In this document: piece by piece, positions 10,221 to 18,729 of the stretch
Numbering within the stretch: position 1 is the first letter of the stretch
Layout of the letters: every line of letters starts with the position of its first letter
Assembly (NCBI GenBank): GCA_029850515.1
Contig: JARCRW010000037.1
Coordinates: 1 to 32,375 of the forward strand
Length of the DNA stretch: 32,375 nucleotides
Origin: Nitrosotalea sp.
GTDB lineage: Archaea > Thermoproteota > Nitrososphaeria > Nitrososphaerales > Nitrosopumilaceae
Direction of reading: 5' to 3'
The notes under the pieces: model-generated
What the model was told of the DNA's origin: nothing
What the model saw: the letters and a program-made list of their open reading frames with translations, nothing else
Database searches by the model: none
Made by a program: the position numbers and the translations under genes

Positions 10221-10555
10221 CTACTTGCTGTGAAACTTTACGTATATTCCACCAGAACGTTGTTCCATCCAGGATAGATTTTGATCTACACGTCTTGTTC
10301 TTTTTACATCGTTAATTTCTTGCATGCACTTCTTTTCAATGTTGTAATATTTAGAGAATGATGATCCTTGTTACGTTACCATGTTACAGAAGACTTATCT
10401 CCTATCAATTTTTGACAAATTTCTCTTGCGGTGCCTCTTACATGCTGAGAAATCCATGTCTTGTCTACTTTATTATCTAAAAGTTGATCCAATTAGTTTC
10501 TGATTAAATCATGAGATGATTCATAGATTAAGACAAACGTAACATTGTTAATCAA
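10221..10555 (-). pseudogene. Decayed protein-coding gene, family not identified
   Basis: Minus strand reads VTFVLIYESSHDLIRN*LDQLLDNKVDKTWISQHVRGTAREICQKLIGDKSSVTW* and, in another frame, EKKCMQEINDVKRTRRVDQNLSWMEQRSGGIYVKFHSK*; coding-like but broken by stops and a frame change. Confidence 0.5.
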
Positions 10556-10566
10556 TTGTATTATAT

Positions 10567-11052
10567 TTGAAAACAATTCATAAAAACATGGATAAAATAT
10601 TTGCCTTGCCTCCAACTATTTTTGTTGGTACGATTGCAATGCTGTATGTTTTCCAAATGGTTAGCTCGGGAGAATTTTCACAAAATCTAATTAATAACAA
10701 GATTGAATCAATAGCAAATAAAGATAATCTTGCAGTGCTGAATGTAAGTGAAAGTATAGACTCTCATGCAGTTATGCATCTTTCAACTGTATTATACAAT
10801 ACTGGTAATGCTCCAATCAGTGACATTAGATTTTCAATGGAAAATATGGGATTACTGGGAAGTCCCTATGACAAGTCTATGATTACTACGAATTTGAATC
10901 CTGGAAAAACTGCATCATATGATGAGATTGTCATGCCTGTTAGAGGAGATCCAAGTATAGGAACAAAGATGCCAGTGACAATAGAAGGCATGTTACAAAA
11001 TGGTAAAAACATTGTTTTGTATGCTAGTACCATAGTGGGTAAAACAGATTGA
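10567..11052 (+). CDS. Membrane-anchored exported protein with CARDB-like beta domain
   Basis: TTG start, N-terminal TM (IFALPPTIFVGTIAMLYVFQM), extracellular LYNTGNAPISDIRFSMENMG...LNPGKTASYDEIV. Confidence 0.65.
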   Translation: MKTIHKNMDKIFALPPTIFVGTIAMLYVFQMVSSGEFSQNLINNKIESIANKDNLAVLNVSESIDSHAVMHLSTVLYNTGNAPISDIRFSMENMGLLGSPYDKSMITTNLNPGKTASYDEIVMPVRGDPSIGTKMPVTIEGMLQNGKNIVLYASTIVGKTD

Positions 11053-11462
11053 TAAGATAAATCATCATCACGGTATCTTGAAGTAGGCGCAAGAAATTTT
11101 TCGATGACGTTTTATTGATGAAAAATGTGTACAATCTACTGATCTTATGATCAGTTGATGATTCATGCCTTGGTATTATCCACGGTTGGTTTGAGCCTTT
11201 GATTAACGTAAAATATCAGAAATACGGTTACCTATTGCAAGGATAAAGACTAGGTACTACTTTCAATAGGTTATGAAAATGAGGAATCAAAGGGGAAAAC
11301 AATGAAGAGTTCTAAGGATCTATCCATATGACAAACTAATTGAGCATATTTCTCAAGTTAAAACTAGATTGTCGTCTCTAAGGTAAATTTTGTATGTCTA
11401 AATGAGAAATTGGAATAAACTTGCTAGAGATTTAGTAATCTATCTGTAATTTATGACCTCAC

Positions 11463-12584
11463 GTGAAATTATGTATCAAATGTGATGATAATTGGGCCTT
11501 GAAAATACGAAACAAGATTTTAACCGGATTTTTGTTAATTGTGCCTACCATCCTAGTTTTCTCATTCATTCAATTTTACTACACAGATCAATTGCAACAA
11601 GTAGCAAATAACGATAGCCTTGATCCTGTGATAGCAAAGCATGATGTTGATAATTTAGTACAGATATTGTCTAGTTTTCGTGTTGTTAGAGATGTAATAT
11701 TAATTGCCGAGGTTTTAATAATTGCGGTATTTGTATCACGTTCCATATCTCAACCAATAGAACATCTTGCTGATTCGTGTGCAAAGATAGATCCAAAAAA
11801 TCTACGGCCACTTCAGGGTGGAACTAAAAATGAGATTGGCAAAGTCATATCTGCCATAAATTTGATGATCGATCGCATAAATCAAAATGAAAAGGAGATA
11901 AGATCACAATATGAACATCTTCAATTACAAAATCTTAGGATTCAAAAATTGGCATCTGTTGGAGAATTAGCCGCACGTGTATCGCATAATTTGAGAAACC
12001 CTTTATCTGTCATCACTGGTACTATCGGAATCATTGAACAAACTGCTAAACACATGGACGAAGCTACAATATCGCGACTGAAAAGAATCTCTGATGCATC
12101 TTCTAATATGAAAAATCAAATAAACGGTGTGTTGACATTTGTAAAAGAAAAACCACTTGATATTGCAGATAATTCCTTAAAACAAATTCTACACTCTGCT
12201 TTGTCGAACATTCACAAACCTGAACTCATAACTGTGTCATTACCTGAAAACGATGTTTCCTTCAAGTGTGACGATAACAAATTACAAGTTGTTTTCATGA
12301 ATCTGATAGATAATGCAGTACATGCCATTGGAGAAAAAGGTACGATCAAAATTCAAGCTAATATTCAAGGCAAAGATCTTATCATAGATGTAGAAGATTC
12401 TGGACCGGGTATTTCAGATGATGTTCTTCCAAGAATATTTGATTCACTGTTTACTACAAAGGAATCCGGGACTGGGTTGGGTTTGTCATACTGCAAAAGT
12501 GTAATTGAACAACATGGGGGGAAAATAACCGTTAAAACAAAACCTACCGTATTTACTATTTACTTGCCTAATGTAATTAAATAA
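11463..12584 (+). CDS. Membrane sensor histidine kinase with HAMP domain
   Basis: Two TM, HAMP (SRSISQPIEHLADSC), H-box ARVSHNLRNPLSVI, N-box NLIDNAVHA, G boxes DSGPGIS and GTGLGLSYCKSVIEQHGG. Confidence 0.93.
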   Translation: MKLCIKCDDNWALKIRNKILTGFLLIVPTILVFSFIQFYYTDQLQQVANNDSLDPVIAKHDVDNLVQILSSFRVVRDVILIAEVLIIAVFVSRSISQPIEHLADSCAKIDPKNLRPLQGGTKNEIGKVISAINLMIDRINQNEKEIRSQYEHLQLQNLRIQKLASVGELAARVSHNLRNPLSVITGTIGIIEQTAKHMDEATISRLKRISDASSNMKNQINGVLTFVKEKPLDIADNSLKQILHSALSNIHKPELITVSLPENDVSFKCDDNKLQVVFMNLIDNAVHAIGEKGTIKIQANIQGKDLIIDVEDSGPGISDDVLPRIFDSLFTTKESGTGLGLSYCKSVIEQHGGKITVKTKPTVFTIYLPNVIK

Positions 12585-12649
12585 CAGGCCTGAAATGTAG
12601 ATTTAAGACAAATTAATGTTGAGTATATTAAACTAATTTAATCCCAACC

Positions 12650-12760
12650 TTGGCATATGATATTCCAACTGACAAGGAAACGGTACATCTATTCCACTTC
12701 TACGATAATCCTGAAATGTGTTGTGTTTCATGGTATTTAGAAAATGATAAATCATCATAA
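12650..12760 (+). CDS. Possible 36-aa leaderless small protein (TTG start)
   Basis: MAYDIPTDKETVHLFHFYDNPEMCCVSWYLENDKSS; TATA-like gtatatta at 12623-12630 about 24 nt upstream; could also be a gene remnant. Confidence 0.35.
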   Translation: MAYDIPTDKETVHLFHFYDNPEMCCVSWYLENDKSS

Positions 12761-12811
12761 GTGCATTTTGTTACGGAAGACTTTTCTTCTCTTACTGTAT
12801 TCTAATATGTA

Positions 12812-13189
12812 ATGTCACTACATCTAGACCATGTTGGGTTGTGCAATTCCATCCTATCTATTAATAAAAATATCCAATCTATTGCATTAATCAACAGACA
12901 GGGAAGGGCAGTTGAAAAAATCTCAAGACCTGGATTTACAAACCAATTTCCAGATTACATGAGTGAGATGTTCTTCATGCAGTGTGTTCTCCAAGTGTCC
13001 ATGGGCGGTGACTTTGATGAACATTTTGGCCCAATCAACTATTACATATCTGAGAGGAATAATCTTACAATGCTCACCTTCCCTATGGACGATCACATCA
13101 TTCTTGTAACAATAAACAAGAATGCTAGCCCAATATCATTAGCTAGGAAGATTGTAAATACTATTGATGACTCAAAAGCAACCACGTGA
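12812..13189 (+). CDS. Roadblock/profilin-like small sensor protein, similar to thaumarchaeal DUF6659-type proteins
   Basis: IQSIALINRQGRAVEKISRPG...MLTFPMDDHIILVTINKNASPISLARKI. Confidence 0.55.
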   Translation: MSLHLDHVGLCNSILSINKNIQSIALINRQGRAVEKISRPGFTNQFPDYMSEMFFMQCVLQVSMGGDFDEHFGPINYYISERNNLTMLTFPMDDHIILVTINKNASPISLARKIVNTIDDSKATT

Positions 13190-13295
13190 TACCTGATAAA
13201 ATCACTTTATGTGATAGGATGAGACAGACTAGGATCATTACCTGTCTGAATCCAAGATTTTAATTCTTTAATACTCTATGTTTTTCTACAAAAAC

Positions 13296-13691
13296 TCATG
13301 TTGATATCAAGATCAAATAAGCAAGTACGATTGCTGCAAAGATGACAAGACCTATGCTTGCTAAATACATGATAGGATGTCTAGGAATGTAAGCACCAGC
13401 TTCGATAGATTTCTGAGCTTTGAGATAATTCATCAATGCGTAAATTATAAGCAAAATTCCCAGACCAATCATACTCATGCCCAACAAGGTTGATGAGGAT
13501 TGGGTTGGAAGATTTGATGGAATTGTTTGATTCTTTGTTATGATGCTAAATTCTTTAAGAAATAGACCAAATCTTGCAATTACAAAACCCAGTCCCATGA
13601 GTGCAATACAGGTGCGTAACCATGCAAGAAAAGTGCGTTCATTGGCTAGGTGTTCCGTTACTCGATCAGATTTTTTATCTCCTGTAGACAT
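13296..13691 (-). CDS. DUF202 family membrane protein
   Basis: HLANERTFLAWLRTCIALMGLGFVIARFGLFL signature, 3 TM. Confidence 0.9.
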   Translation of the reverse strand: MSTGDKKSDRVTEHLANERTFLAWLRTCIALMGLGFVIARFGLFLKEFSIITKNQTIPSNLPTQSSSTLLGMSMIGLGILLIIYALMNYLKAQKSIEAGAYIPRHPIMYLASIGLVIFAAIVLAYLILIST

Positions 13692-13738
13692 TTGACTGGA
13701 ACTAATTTTATGTACTTATAAGGTTCTGGTTTTTATCG

Positions 13739-13796
13739 GATACTGCTACGTCTTTGGTTGCTAACACTACCAAATTATGTTTGATCAACAGATAAG
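13739..13796. repeat. Dispersed intergenic repeat, copy 1
   Basis: gatactgctacgtctttggttgctaacactaccaaattatgtttgatcaacagataag; roughly 75% identical by eye to 17961-18017. Confidence 0.6.
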
Positions 13797-13824
13797 ATGG
13801 CAACATCTTTGGTCATTTGTAATA

Positions 13825-14439
13825 CTATGTTTGCAAAAACCTGCCATATCCTACTATGCCGTTCTTATTGACATCCCATATTGCAGGTTTTATCCATAAA
13901 TTCTCATCATTATCAATTTCAAGATAAAGAGTTGCCAACACATTTGATGGTGCGGCTTGAAGAGACGCAGGTCCTGCAAACGCCTTACCGTTTATCATGT
14001 TGTACATGCTTCCATGGCATGGACATTCTCCTCTTTTTCTACCTTCTTGTGGCCAGTATTTCCACAAGCACCATAGATGTAAGCAAACCATGCTGTAGGC
14101 ACGAAAAGCACTGACATCTTCTTTGCTACCGCCAAGTTCATCAGGCAATCGAACAAACTGCCATTTCTTAAATGGTTCTTTATCAAGCACAGGATCGCCT
14201 GACAATGGATAAGTAATGACCTCGGAATGATTCTTTGGAAAAGTCTTGACGTTTGCCTGTGTTCCGTCTGGGAGTATGACCTCAGCTTTTATCGGCATTA
14301 TATTCGAGGGGTTTGGCATGAATTTTCCCCATGGAATAAACGGTGTAAATGCCAGTCCAACTCCTGCAGCAGCCAACAACTTTAGAAAATCTCGTCTAGA
14401 TACATCGCTCTTGGAAGGTTCTATCTCTATTGGATCCAC
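13825..14439 (-). CDS. Rieske [2Fe-2S] protein with Tat signal
   Basis: SRRDFLKLLAAAG Tat motif; CLHLWC...CPCHGSMY cluster ligands. Confidence 0.93.
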   Translation of the reverse strand: MDPIEIEPSKSDVSRRDFLKLLAAAGVGLAFTPFIPWGKFMPNPSNIMPIKAEVILPDGTQANVKTFPKNHSEVITYPLSGDPVLDKEPFKKWQFVRLPDELGGSKEDVSAFRAYSMVCLHLWCLWKYWPQEGRKRGECPCHGSMYNMINGKAFAGPASLQAAPSNVLATLYLEIDNDENLWIKPAIWDVNKNGIVGYGRFLQT

Positions 14440-14522
14440 TCAAACTCACTACCTGTAAAGAAATGACTCTCTCGAAGCGCAATCTGTGTAGACAAAGAAT
14501 CTTTAATTTGTTGATCAATCAT
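14427..14522 (-). CDS. Candidate 31-aa leader ORF overlapping the Rieske start
   Basis: MIDQQIKDSLSTQIALRESHFFTGSEFEWIQ*; 13-nt overlap with Rieske GTG; TATA-like cataaaag (14544-14551, minus strand) about 26 nt upstream of its ATG. Confidence 0.45.
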   Translation of the reverse strand: MIDQQIKDSLSTQIALRESHFFTGSEFEWIQ

Positions 14523-14718
14523 GCTCTTAATACTACTTCTTGGCTTTTATGTCTCCCTATCATTATCTTTGTTTGACACATCTTACTAAAAGGGACTTGT
14601 GTATATCTCGAGATATAGCATTCGCACAAAACACTATGGCTATCTTAAACATCTGCTGAACTTGTTGCGGTATTGATATCATAGTTTGACTACCTGTTGC
14701 TATCTATAAGGAGAACTG

Positions 14719-14835
14719 ATGATTATCTTGCTTGAAAATTTAGTCAGATCACATGTCATACTTTTTGGGTTACATCTTATTGCTATCATTTACTTTTCTA
14801 TGTTTTTGCTAATTGACGCTGTTTTGGTTTGCTAA
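14719..14835 (+). CDS. Candidate 38-aa single-TM small protein
   Basis: aaggag Shine-Dalgarno then ATG: MIILLENLVRSHVILFGLHLIAIIYFSMFLLIDAVLVC. Confidence 0.4.
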   Translation: MIILLENLVRSHVILFGLHLIAIIYFSMFLLIDAVLVC

Positions 14836-14882
14836 AATAATCTATTATGCATGCTTCATGAGTATAACTATAAGCATTGCAG

Positions 14883-14899
14883 TGGTTTTGACAAAACCA
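14883..14899. promoter_or_regulatory. 17-bp near-perfect palindrome TGGTTTTG-A-CAAAACCA
   Basis: 8-bp perfect arms with 1-nt centre in the region upstream of the DoxX-like gene. Confidence 0.35.
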
Positions 14900-15086
14900 A
14901 CAAATACCTTTGCGAAATTTTGGTGATTCTTTTTCTATCATGATGATATAATACGTCATTCCAAGTATTATCTATGATCTCATATTGTTTTTGTCTGCAA
15001 TCGGGATCATTATATTCTTGAATCACGAGTGTTTTATCAAGAATGTTGGAATTTGTATATCATAATTTACAGGATCCAGAAGAAAT

Positions 15087-15845
15087 ATGGTGTTGTTGAA
15101 CTACAAAAATTATGTAAATGAACTCCCGCGGTATGGGCTTGCAGTAGTTTTTGCATGGTTTGGTATTGACAAATTCTTGATACACCAATACTATGTTTCA
15201 TGGTTCTCGGCAACAAAAAGTATCATGGTACTTTTACCTTTTCAGGACATCAGCATGTCAGTGTATTCAATCGGAATTGTAGAAATATGCTTGTCGGCAT
15301 TATTGTTTTTAGGAATTAAAATTCGGGTGGTCTCTTCAGTTGTTATTGTATTTCTTACTGTGATATTATTCACAGCCAAATATCCATCCAGCTTTCCACA
15401 AGATATTGGCCTCATTGGTATAGCGCTTGTGCTTGTAATGTCTTCCATGTCTGCCAAGAACAAAAGACAAGAAAATCGCTTCAAATACTCGCGCATAATT
15501 ACATATTCTGTTTCTCTTGTACTTGTTCTCTGGGCTGCAGATTATTTCCTAAATTATGAAAGACATGTAGGCTGGATCCATCTATTCAGTCCGATTTTTT
15601 CAAATCTCGGGACAAATGAAACATTTTATCTCATTGTAATTGTAGGAATTTCAGAAATTTTACTTGCGATATTTTTGATAATAGGGGATCGTATTAAGAA
15701 CAAATATCCCTTTGTTATAACAGTAGCATTCCTTATCTTTGCTATCTTGACACTCGATCCTCCTATAAATAATCATCAAACCATAGGTCTTATCATGACA
15801 TCCTTTTGGTTAGGGTATCGTTATTTTGCTAGCAACCTATCGTAA
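15087..15845 (+). CDS. DoxX/DoxD-like integral membrane protein with two repeated halves
   Basis: RYGLAVVFAWFGIDKFLIHQYYVSWF...VEICLSALLFLGIKIR and LVLVLWAADYFLNYERHVGWIHLF...SEILLAIFLIIGDRIK look like tandem DoxX units. Confidence 0.65.
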   Translation: MVLLNYKNYVNELPRYGLAVVFAWFGIDKFLIHQYYVSWFSATKSIMVLLPFQDISMSVYSIGIVEICLSALLFLGIKIRVVSSVVIVFLTVILFTAKYPSSFPQDIGLIGIALVLVMSSMSAKNKRQENRFKYSRIITYSVSLVLVLWAADYFLNYERHVGWIHLFSPIFSNLGTNETFYLIVIVGISEILLAIFLIIGDRIKNKYPFVITVAFLIFAILTLDPPINNHQTIGLIMTSFWLGYRYFASNLS

Positions 15846-15907
15846 AACAACTGAATGCCACAGTTGCCAGATCAGTACAAGGATGCCAATGTGTGTACTT
15901 GGGGCAT

Positions 15908-16513
15908 TCAAAATCTTGCTCTAGATGTAACTACCAATATTCCCAAAACCGATATTGCAAGGATGATGGTTGTTGTACTACCAAATTCTGGAACTGTTTG
16001 TAAAGTAAACTTGTCTCCCAACGGGGTAGGAAGAGGATTGAATTCAACCCCCACTATGGATGCAGAAATTTCATAATTTCCAGTTCCAGTAAATACTGGC
16101 CCGCTGACCTGATATGGTCCAGTAGTAGTGTTGCTTGGATCCGACTGACCTCCGGTGACACCAATCGCTCCAGATCCACCCGTAAATTCCAATGTTAGAT
16201 TGCCACTATGGGTGTGCATTTGTTGGTGAAACACTTCCTTGCCATTCTGTGAAATTATAACTAGATAGTCAAGATGGTCAATCTTGTTGGGGGTGATCGA
16301 ACTACCAAGAAATGCGCTCTGGTTTGAATTAGGAGTAAAATAAAACGTGATGTTATTTGTTTTACTGGTATCTGGCGGAAATGGAAGTATGGTAAGATTG
16401 ATGTTGTTTCCCTTGAACTGACCACCCGTGTCTCCAAACACATCAATCTGATTTGACATCATCAAAAATGGAGTAAATAAAATCAATGCAAGCGATACTG
16501 CATAACCTTGCAT
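15908..16513 (-). CDS. PEFG-CTERM exported protein
   Basis: N-terminal signal; C-terminal VPEFGSTTTIILAISVLGILVVTSRARF (PEFG, TM, basic tail). Confidence 0.88.
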   Translation of the reverse strand: MQGYAVSLALILFTPFLMMSNQIDVFGDTGGQFKGNNINLTILPFPPDTSKTNNITFYFTPNSNQSAFLGSSITPNKIDHLDYLVIISQNGKEVFHQQMHTHSGNLTLEFTGGSGAIGVTGGQSDPSNTTTGPYQVSGPVFTGTGNYEISASIVGVEFNPLPTPLGDKFTLQTVPEFGSTTTIILAISVLGILVVTSRARF

Positions 16514-16658
16514 ATCATCTATACGTTGAGGAATTATTTAAGATAGCAGACTGATCAAGTGTTTGCAGAAATTGCCTACAACCGCTTTCAAGCCTTTTCT
16601 TTCAATGTAATTCTGATATCTATGTTCAATAATCATTGGACTACCAAAAAACCACAAT

Positions 16659-17186
16659 TCATGCTCTTGTCACCGATATCTCGCACTCGGCATCCCCATT
16701 GAGCATGCACTTTGGTTGAATTATGAGGACTTTTTGCTTGTAATGCGCGGCTGCAGATTCTACTAGACCTTCTGCAAAGTGACACATTCTTAAAGATGAG
16801 CAATAGTGAATCACGACATTGTCTTTGCTTGGTCGTGATACTTGTAGAGTGGGAGGATTAGCACCACGAATCTGGTTTCTGACTTCTTTGTGAATGTAAT
16901 CTTCAGTATGCTCCAGAAAATCCAAGACATCCCATGTATTATCAATATAGTGTCGGAATTGTGCAATAAGGTGAGGTGCTACGAATATTCCAAAATTTCG
17001 AAGAAATTGGTTGAGAGGCAGATGGCTCAGTTTGGCTGCTGTTGAAAGAAGTTGCTTTGCTTGCAAATCTGTAGGTATGTCCAAATAAACACCAGTATCT
17101 GAAAGATTTGCTTTTAAGAGCCATTCCTGCCATTTTTCTTCTGATCCTGCAAATTGTTGCAAATTAACAAAAATCAGTTTATGCAC
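16659..17186 (-). CDS. Stand-alone H-NOX / heme NO-binding (HNOB) domain protein
   Basis: Co-linear with recalled Tt H-NOX: MHKLIFVNLQQFAGSEEKWQEWL; FLEHTEDYIHKEVRNQIRGANPP (proximal His99); HYCSSLRMCHFAEGLVESAAAHY (YxS of YxSxR); CMLNGDAEC. Confidence 0.85.
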   Translation of the reverse strand: MHKLIFVNLQQFAGSEEKWQEWLLKANLSDTGVYLDIPTDLQAKQLLSTAAKLSHLPLNQFLRNFGIFVAPHLIAQFRHYIDNTWDVLDFLEHTEDYIHKEVRNQIRGANPPTLQVSRPSKDNVVIHYCSSLRMCHFAEGLVESAAAHYKQKVLIIQPKCMLNGDAECEISVTRA

Positions 17187-17382
17187 AGATCATATTTCTA
17201 ATCAGCGATATTAAAGTATACACAAGTAATAACATGTAGGTGTGGATATCAAGAAGAAAAATTCAAAATCAAACCATGTTCCAGTTCATGAACTTGTAGT
17301 TCTATGACAACATGTCTGAGATGGAATTTATGAGACTACACGCATCCTAATCCTTATCGGGTAGAACGTCGTATTATAATAC

Positions 17383-17931
17383 ATGATGATGCAAGAAAGT
17401 CCAAACGGCATACTGGAAATATTAGATAGTTTCATGAAAGATGATGTCCTCAAAGATTTGTATGAACAAGGCATCATGCCAGTGGAATGCATCATGAGAA
17501 GAGATGTGGCGAGTCTGGATCACACCCACACTGCGTACGATGCAGCGATGCTTATGATGGAAAAGGGAACAGAATGTATCGTGGTAACTGCATATGGTAA
17601 ACTCTTTGGCATGATAACTGAAAGGGATATTATATGCATGGTTGTCGGTCTCAATATACCGCTTAGAAACCTAATCCTGAGTTTTCTAGCCTCAAGACCA
17701 TTGATATGCATCAGTCCGCATCAAACTGTTGAAGATGCAGTAGAAATTATGAAAAAATACAACATACGTCAACTTCCAGTAGTAGACGTAGACAAGCTTG
17801 TTGGGTTAGTTACAGCAAGAGATCTAGCCATGTTCTCATATGTACCGGAGATCAGATTTTGTAAAAACTATCCATTCCACGATGCCCGGATTCAGAAAAA
17901 TATAATTGAAAAGTTGATTGAATTTGAATAG
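17383..17931 (+). CDS. Two-CBS-domain protein
   Basis: MRRDVASLDHTHTAYDAAMLM...GMITERDIICMV...TVEDAVEIMKKYNIRQLPVVD...GLVTARDLAMF. Confidence 0.92.
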   Translation: MMMQESPNGILEILDSFMKDDVLKDLYEQGIMPVECIMRRDVASLDHTHTAYDAAMLMMEKGTECIVVTAYGKLFGMITERDIICMVVGLNIPLRNLILSFLASRPLICISPHQTVEDAVEIMKKYNIRQLPVVDVDKLVGLVTARDLAMFSYVPEIRFCKNYPFHDARIQKNIIEKLIEFE

Positions 17932-17960
17932 TCACATGTATACCCTGTGATTCTACCAGC

Positions 17961-18017
17961 GATGCTACTACGTCTCTGGTTGTAACGCTCCGTAATAGTC
18001 ATTGATCAACTGATAAA
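17961..18017. repeat. Dispersed intergenic repeat, copy 2
   Basis: gatgctactacgtctctggttgtaacgctccgtaatagtcattgatcaactgataaa; homologous to 13739-13796. Confidence 0.6.
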
Positions 18018-18147
18018 GTAATGGACTTTTTTTTGGCATGAACTTCCTTAATGTGAGGGTTCTTGCTTTCTAGAATCTATCATTTTTAGGTTCTCAGTAT
18101 TGATACTTTGCATGGCACTTAAATGGTAAATTTTACTTTCTGATTTA

Positions 18148-18576
18148 TTGGCAAAAAGTACAATAAGGAAGATCCTAGTTCCAATGGATGGTTCCAAGGG
18201 CTCTTTTCATGCACTGGATGAAGCAATCTGTCTGGCAAGGCAGTTTGGTGCCCAGATAACTGGGCTCTATGTTTTACATGTTGCATATGATAGTCCAGAC
18301 TTGATTTACGTTCAAGAAACTCAAAACCGTTTAAAAAAGGTTGAAAAATTTCTTGAAAATGCAAAAAAGCAAGTCATGAAAAACAAAATCGTTTTTACGA
18401 AAGAAATTTTGTTTGGACAAGAATCAAAAAAGATTATTGATTTTGCTCAAAAAGAAAAGTTTGATCTTATAGTGATAGGGTCAAGAGGATTGGGTCCCAT
18501 AAAAAGAATGATTCTTGGCAGTGTAGCAAATTCTGTTGTTAACAAATCCAAAATCCCAGTACTTGTTGTAAAATGA
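18148..18576 (+). CDS. Universal stress protein (UspA family)
   Basis: KILVPMDGSKGSFHALDEA...VIGSRGLGPIKRMILGSVANSVVNKSKIPVLVVK; G2xG9xGS ATP motif; TTG start. Confidence 0.93.
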   Translation: MAKSTIRKILVPMDGSKGSFHALDEAICLARQFGAQITGLYVLHVAYDSPDLIYVQETQNRLKKVEKFLENAKKQVMKNKIVFTKEILFGQESKKIIDFAQKEKFDLIVIGSRGLGPIKRMILGSVANSVVNKSKIPVLVVK

Positions 18577-18729
18577 TGAAACCGTCTGGTTTTTGTGATA
18601 AACTTCTTGGTAAATCATTAAGAAATGCAATGTCAAAGGAATTCAGTGTATTTTTCATCGAGTCGCTAATTACAAACTAGTGCAAAAGGTTTGAGATCTG
18701 AAGTATGACAAAGACTTGTCAAGTTTTGA

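Noticed and set aside
11138-11155. Inverted repeat ACTGATC-TTAT-GATCAGT
   Set aside because: Real, but 7-bp AT-rich arms occur often by chance; no context support.
17283-17294. 12-bp palindrome AGTTCATGAACT
   Set aside because: Expected several times by chance in a window this size.
17242-17307. 21-aa GTG ORF MDIKKKNSKSNHVPVHELVVL upstream of the CBS gene, faintly RpoH-like
   Set aside because: Too short and lacks the rest of RpoH; likely chance.
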